A stretch of DNA of 6,206 nucleotides from Treponema sp. UBA2869 (GTDB lineage: Bacteria > Spirochaetota > Spirochaetia > Treponematales > Treponemataceae), in NCBI GenBank assembly GCA_002350445.1, contig DEEV01000099.1:15552-21757 (forward strand). Direction: 5' to 3'. The notes below the pieces were generated by a model. The model worked only from the letters and a program-made list of their open reading frames with translations, ran no database searches and was not told the DNA's origin. Made by a program: the position numbers and the translations under genes. The first letter of the stretch is position 1. Each line of letters opens with the position of its first letter. This document shows positions 4,649 through 6,206 of the stretch, in pieces.

Positions 4649-6206
4649 AATATCTATCTAATATTCGCTCTACACTCTGAGCCTGACGGCTTTCCGGATA
4701 AAGCTGTTTTAATAAATCTGCAGTAGCCCTTGCATCTCCATAAAGACCTGCAGCAGCAAAAGATTCGGCCGCACTGTAAAGACAGGTAACAGACCGTTCT
4801 GATGAAGTTGAACTGATTCTGTAATTTTCAGCAGCTTTTAAATAAAGAGTTGCCGCCTGTTTTGCATCATTGTTAAGTCTGAAATAATCAGCAAGAAATT
4901 CTCCGTTTCGGGCAGAATCAAACTGCTCTCCCGAAAGAACATTTCCTTTTGAATCAAACTGCGCTTTGTAAATTTCCTGTGCAAGGTTTACAGCCGTTTG
5001 AAGCTGGGTATTTTTTGCTTTATAAAGCGCAACAAGCTCTGTTCCAAGATGACGCCCATCCCTTGTTTTTGTACCGCCGGCAGCCTCATACTGTGCATAT
5101 TTCTCAGAAATGCTTAAATCTTCTCCAGAAACAAGTTTTTCAAGCTGAACAAGTTTTTTACCAATCCCATCGTCAGCAGCCTGTTCTGGAAAGTCCTTTA
5201 CAATTTTTTGAGCTGTTTCAGCTGCCTGCTTAAAAGCCTGCTGTTCATAATAAGCTTCCATTAAGTTTTTAAGGCTGCCATATGTATATGTTGAATCAGG
5301 GAATTTTCTCAGTAATGTAGTATTGAACATTACAGATTTATCAAACTGACCAAGCCGGAACGAACTGTCTCCTGCATAAAACAAAGCCGCAGCAGAATAA
5401 TCTCCGTTGGCATATTTATATACATAATTATTAAAACAGGTTAATGCATTTGAATAATCCTGCTTTGCATAATATATTTCACCGTTTCGGAACATTGCTG
5501 TCTGTGCATGCCGAGTACGTGAAAAACGAGAAACAATTGTCTTATAAGTTTTATCTGCAGCTTCCAGATTGTTCTGACGCTCGTAAATACCAGCAAGTGC
5601 AAATAAAGCAGAAGCCGCAAAATCAGAATTTCCTTTTGTATAAGGATCGAGAATTGCAGCTGCTTCTTCAAATTTTCCCATATCAGAATAAATATTCGCC
5701 GCAAGAAGAATTGCACTTTGCTTTTGTTCATCATTAAAGGAAGCATTAATTGCATTCTTTGCCTGAATTCCGGCATTTTCATAATCTCGGTTTAAAAGCG
5801 CCGATTTAGCAGCAAGTTCGCAGGCAATTCTAATATATTTTTTTTGAGTCTGAGGAGCTTCGGAAGTATAACGCACAAATGAAAGATAGGAATTCTTATA
5901 ATCCTCCAGAGAGTATTCGCAATAGCCCTTGTAAAAAAGAGCAAATTGATTATATTTTTCGTTTTTTGACTCTGCACTGGTTTTTATATAACTTATAAAA
6001 CCATTCTTTGCTTCTTTCCAGTTTTCCTGATTCAAGCGGCAAAGAGCACAAAGATAAGATGACTCAGTTTTTTTAATTTTTCTGGCTGTATTAAAACAGT
6101 TTTCATATTCGCCGCAGTAAAAAAGGACTTTTGCATATTCAAGGCTAAATTCTTCGCTTAAGGAAGATAATTGCAGACTCTCTTCAAAAGCCTTTTTTGA
6201 TTTTTG
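4647..6206 (-). CDS. Tetratricopeptide-repeat protein, 5' end outside the window
   Basis: The frame is open without a stop from the very edge at 6206 to the TAG at 4649-4647, giving at least 519 residues. The first possible start inside the window (TTG at 6035) is not credible, because repeat-like helical sequence continues upstream of it (EESLQLSSLSEEFSLEYAKV, then YCGEYENCFNTARKI). The protein is mostly helical and built of about 34-residue TPR units with the usual small residue/aromatic pattern. Clear units include ILLAANIYSDMGKFEEAAAI, ALFALAGIYERQNNLEAADK, AMFRNGEIYYAKQDYSNALT, ALFYAGDSSFRLGQFDKSVM and, near the C-terminus, AYYEQQAFKQAAET and LYSAAESFAAAGLYGDARAT. Units ending in FP or YP-like turns (RKFPDS, KDFPEQ, QLYPES) recall YbgF/CpoB and BamD-type periplasmic TPR proteins. 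No enzyme domain is seen. TPR arrays bind other proteins, so a scaffold for the barrel or the TonB motor is plausible. Cellular location cannot be judged without the N-terminus. Confidence 0.85.
   Translation of the reverse strand, partial: QKSKKAFEESLQLSSLSEEFSLEYAKVLFYCGEYENCFNTARKIKKTESSYLCALCRLNQENWKEAKNGFISYIKTSAESKNEKYNQFALFYKGYCEYSLEDYKNSYLSFVRYTSEAPQTQKKYIRIACELAAKSALLNRDYENAGIQAKNAINASFNDEQKQSAILLAANIYSDMGKFEEAAAILDPYTKGNSDFAASALFALAGIYERQNNLEAADKTYKTIVSRFSRTRHAQTAMFRNGEIYYAKQDYSNALTCFNNYVYKYANGDYSAAALFYAGDSSFRLGQFDKSVMFNTTLLRKFPDSTYTYGSLKNLMEAYYEQQAFKQAAETAQKIVKDFPEQAADDGIGKKLVQLEKLVSGEDLSISEKYAQYEAAGGTKTRDGRHLGTELVALYKAKNTQLQTAVNLAQEIYKAQFDSKGNVLSGEQFDSARNGEFLADYFRLNNDAKQAATLYLKAAENYRISSTSSERSVTCLYSAAESFAAAGLYGDARATADLLKQLYPESRQAQSVERILDRY

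Noticed and set aside
4949..5233. Plus-strand open frame of 94 codons opposite the TPR gene
   Set aside because: It is fully antisense to well-supported TPR repeats, has no convincing start signal and resembles no family.
5441..5782. Minus-strand open frame of 113 codons within the TPR gene
   Set aside because: It is an alternative frame of a clearly conserved repeat region with a biased Leu/Gln/Ile-rich translation, typical of an out-of-frame shadow.
4647..6035. A complete 462-residue TPR gene starting at TTG 6035
   Set aside because: The frame stays open to 6206 and the upstream 57 codons continue the same helical repeat pattern, so the TTG is an internal leucine and the gene is 5'-partial.

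Overview
This is a fully coding, AT-rich window in which every real gene lies on the minus strand, so transcription runs from high to low coordinates. The organism is a diderm bacterium: the window encodes an ExbB-ExbD-TonB energy transducer and an outer-membrane beta-barrel with a signal peptide and a C-terminal phenylalanine. Base composition and the style of the barrel and TPR proteins suggest a spirochaete, perhaps a Treponema-like gut or rumen organism. That placement is an impression from the sequence, not a proof.

Layout in transcription order: (1) a TPR-repeat protein that enters from the right edge, so its true start is outside the window (6206 to 4647); (2) a 540-residue outer-membrane barrel (4636 to 3014); (3) exbB (3001 to 2390); (4) exbD (2390 to 1977); (5) a long TonB-family protein (1980 to 832); (6) KDPG/KHG aldolase, eda (825 to 184); (7) the N-terminus of a PfkB-family 2-keto-3-deoxygluconate kinase (157 to 2), which meets an in-frame TAA after 51 codons, right at the window edge. 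The gaps are 10, 12, -1, -4, 6 and 26 bases. No promoter or terminator fits between genes, so the whole set looks like one operon continuing beyond at least the upstream edge.

How the parts may work together: ExbB and ExbD form the proton-driven inner-membrane motor, the TonB-like protein spans the periplasm, and the barrel is the probable outer-membrane client. The barrel has a TonB-box-like segment soon after its signal peptide and a C-terminus like that of TonB-dependent receptors, but no room for a normal plug domain. The TPR protein could be a periplasmic scaffold. The two downstream genes belong to the end of uronate/Entner-Doudoroff metabolism (KDG to KDPG to pyruvate plus glyceraldehyde 3-phosphate). 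Their tight attachment to the transport genes raises, but does not prove, a link to sugar-acid or pectin-derived substrates.

The most interesting points are the apparently plugless TonB-linked barrel encoded with its own motor, the TonB protein without the usual transmembrane histidine, and the interrupted kinase. No stretch over 30 bases is without a gene, and no RNA genes, mobile elements or CRISPR arrays were seen.
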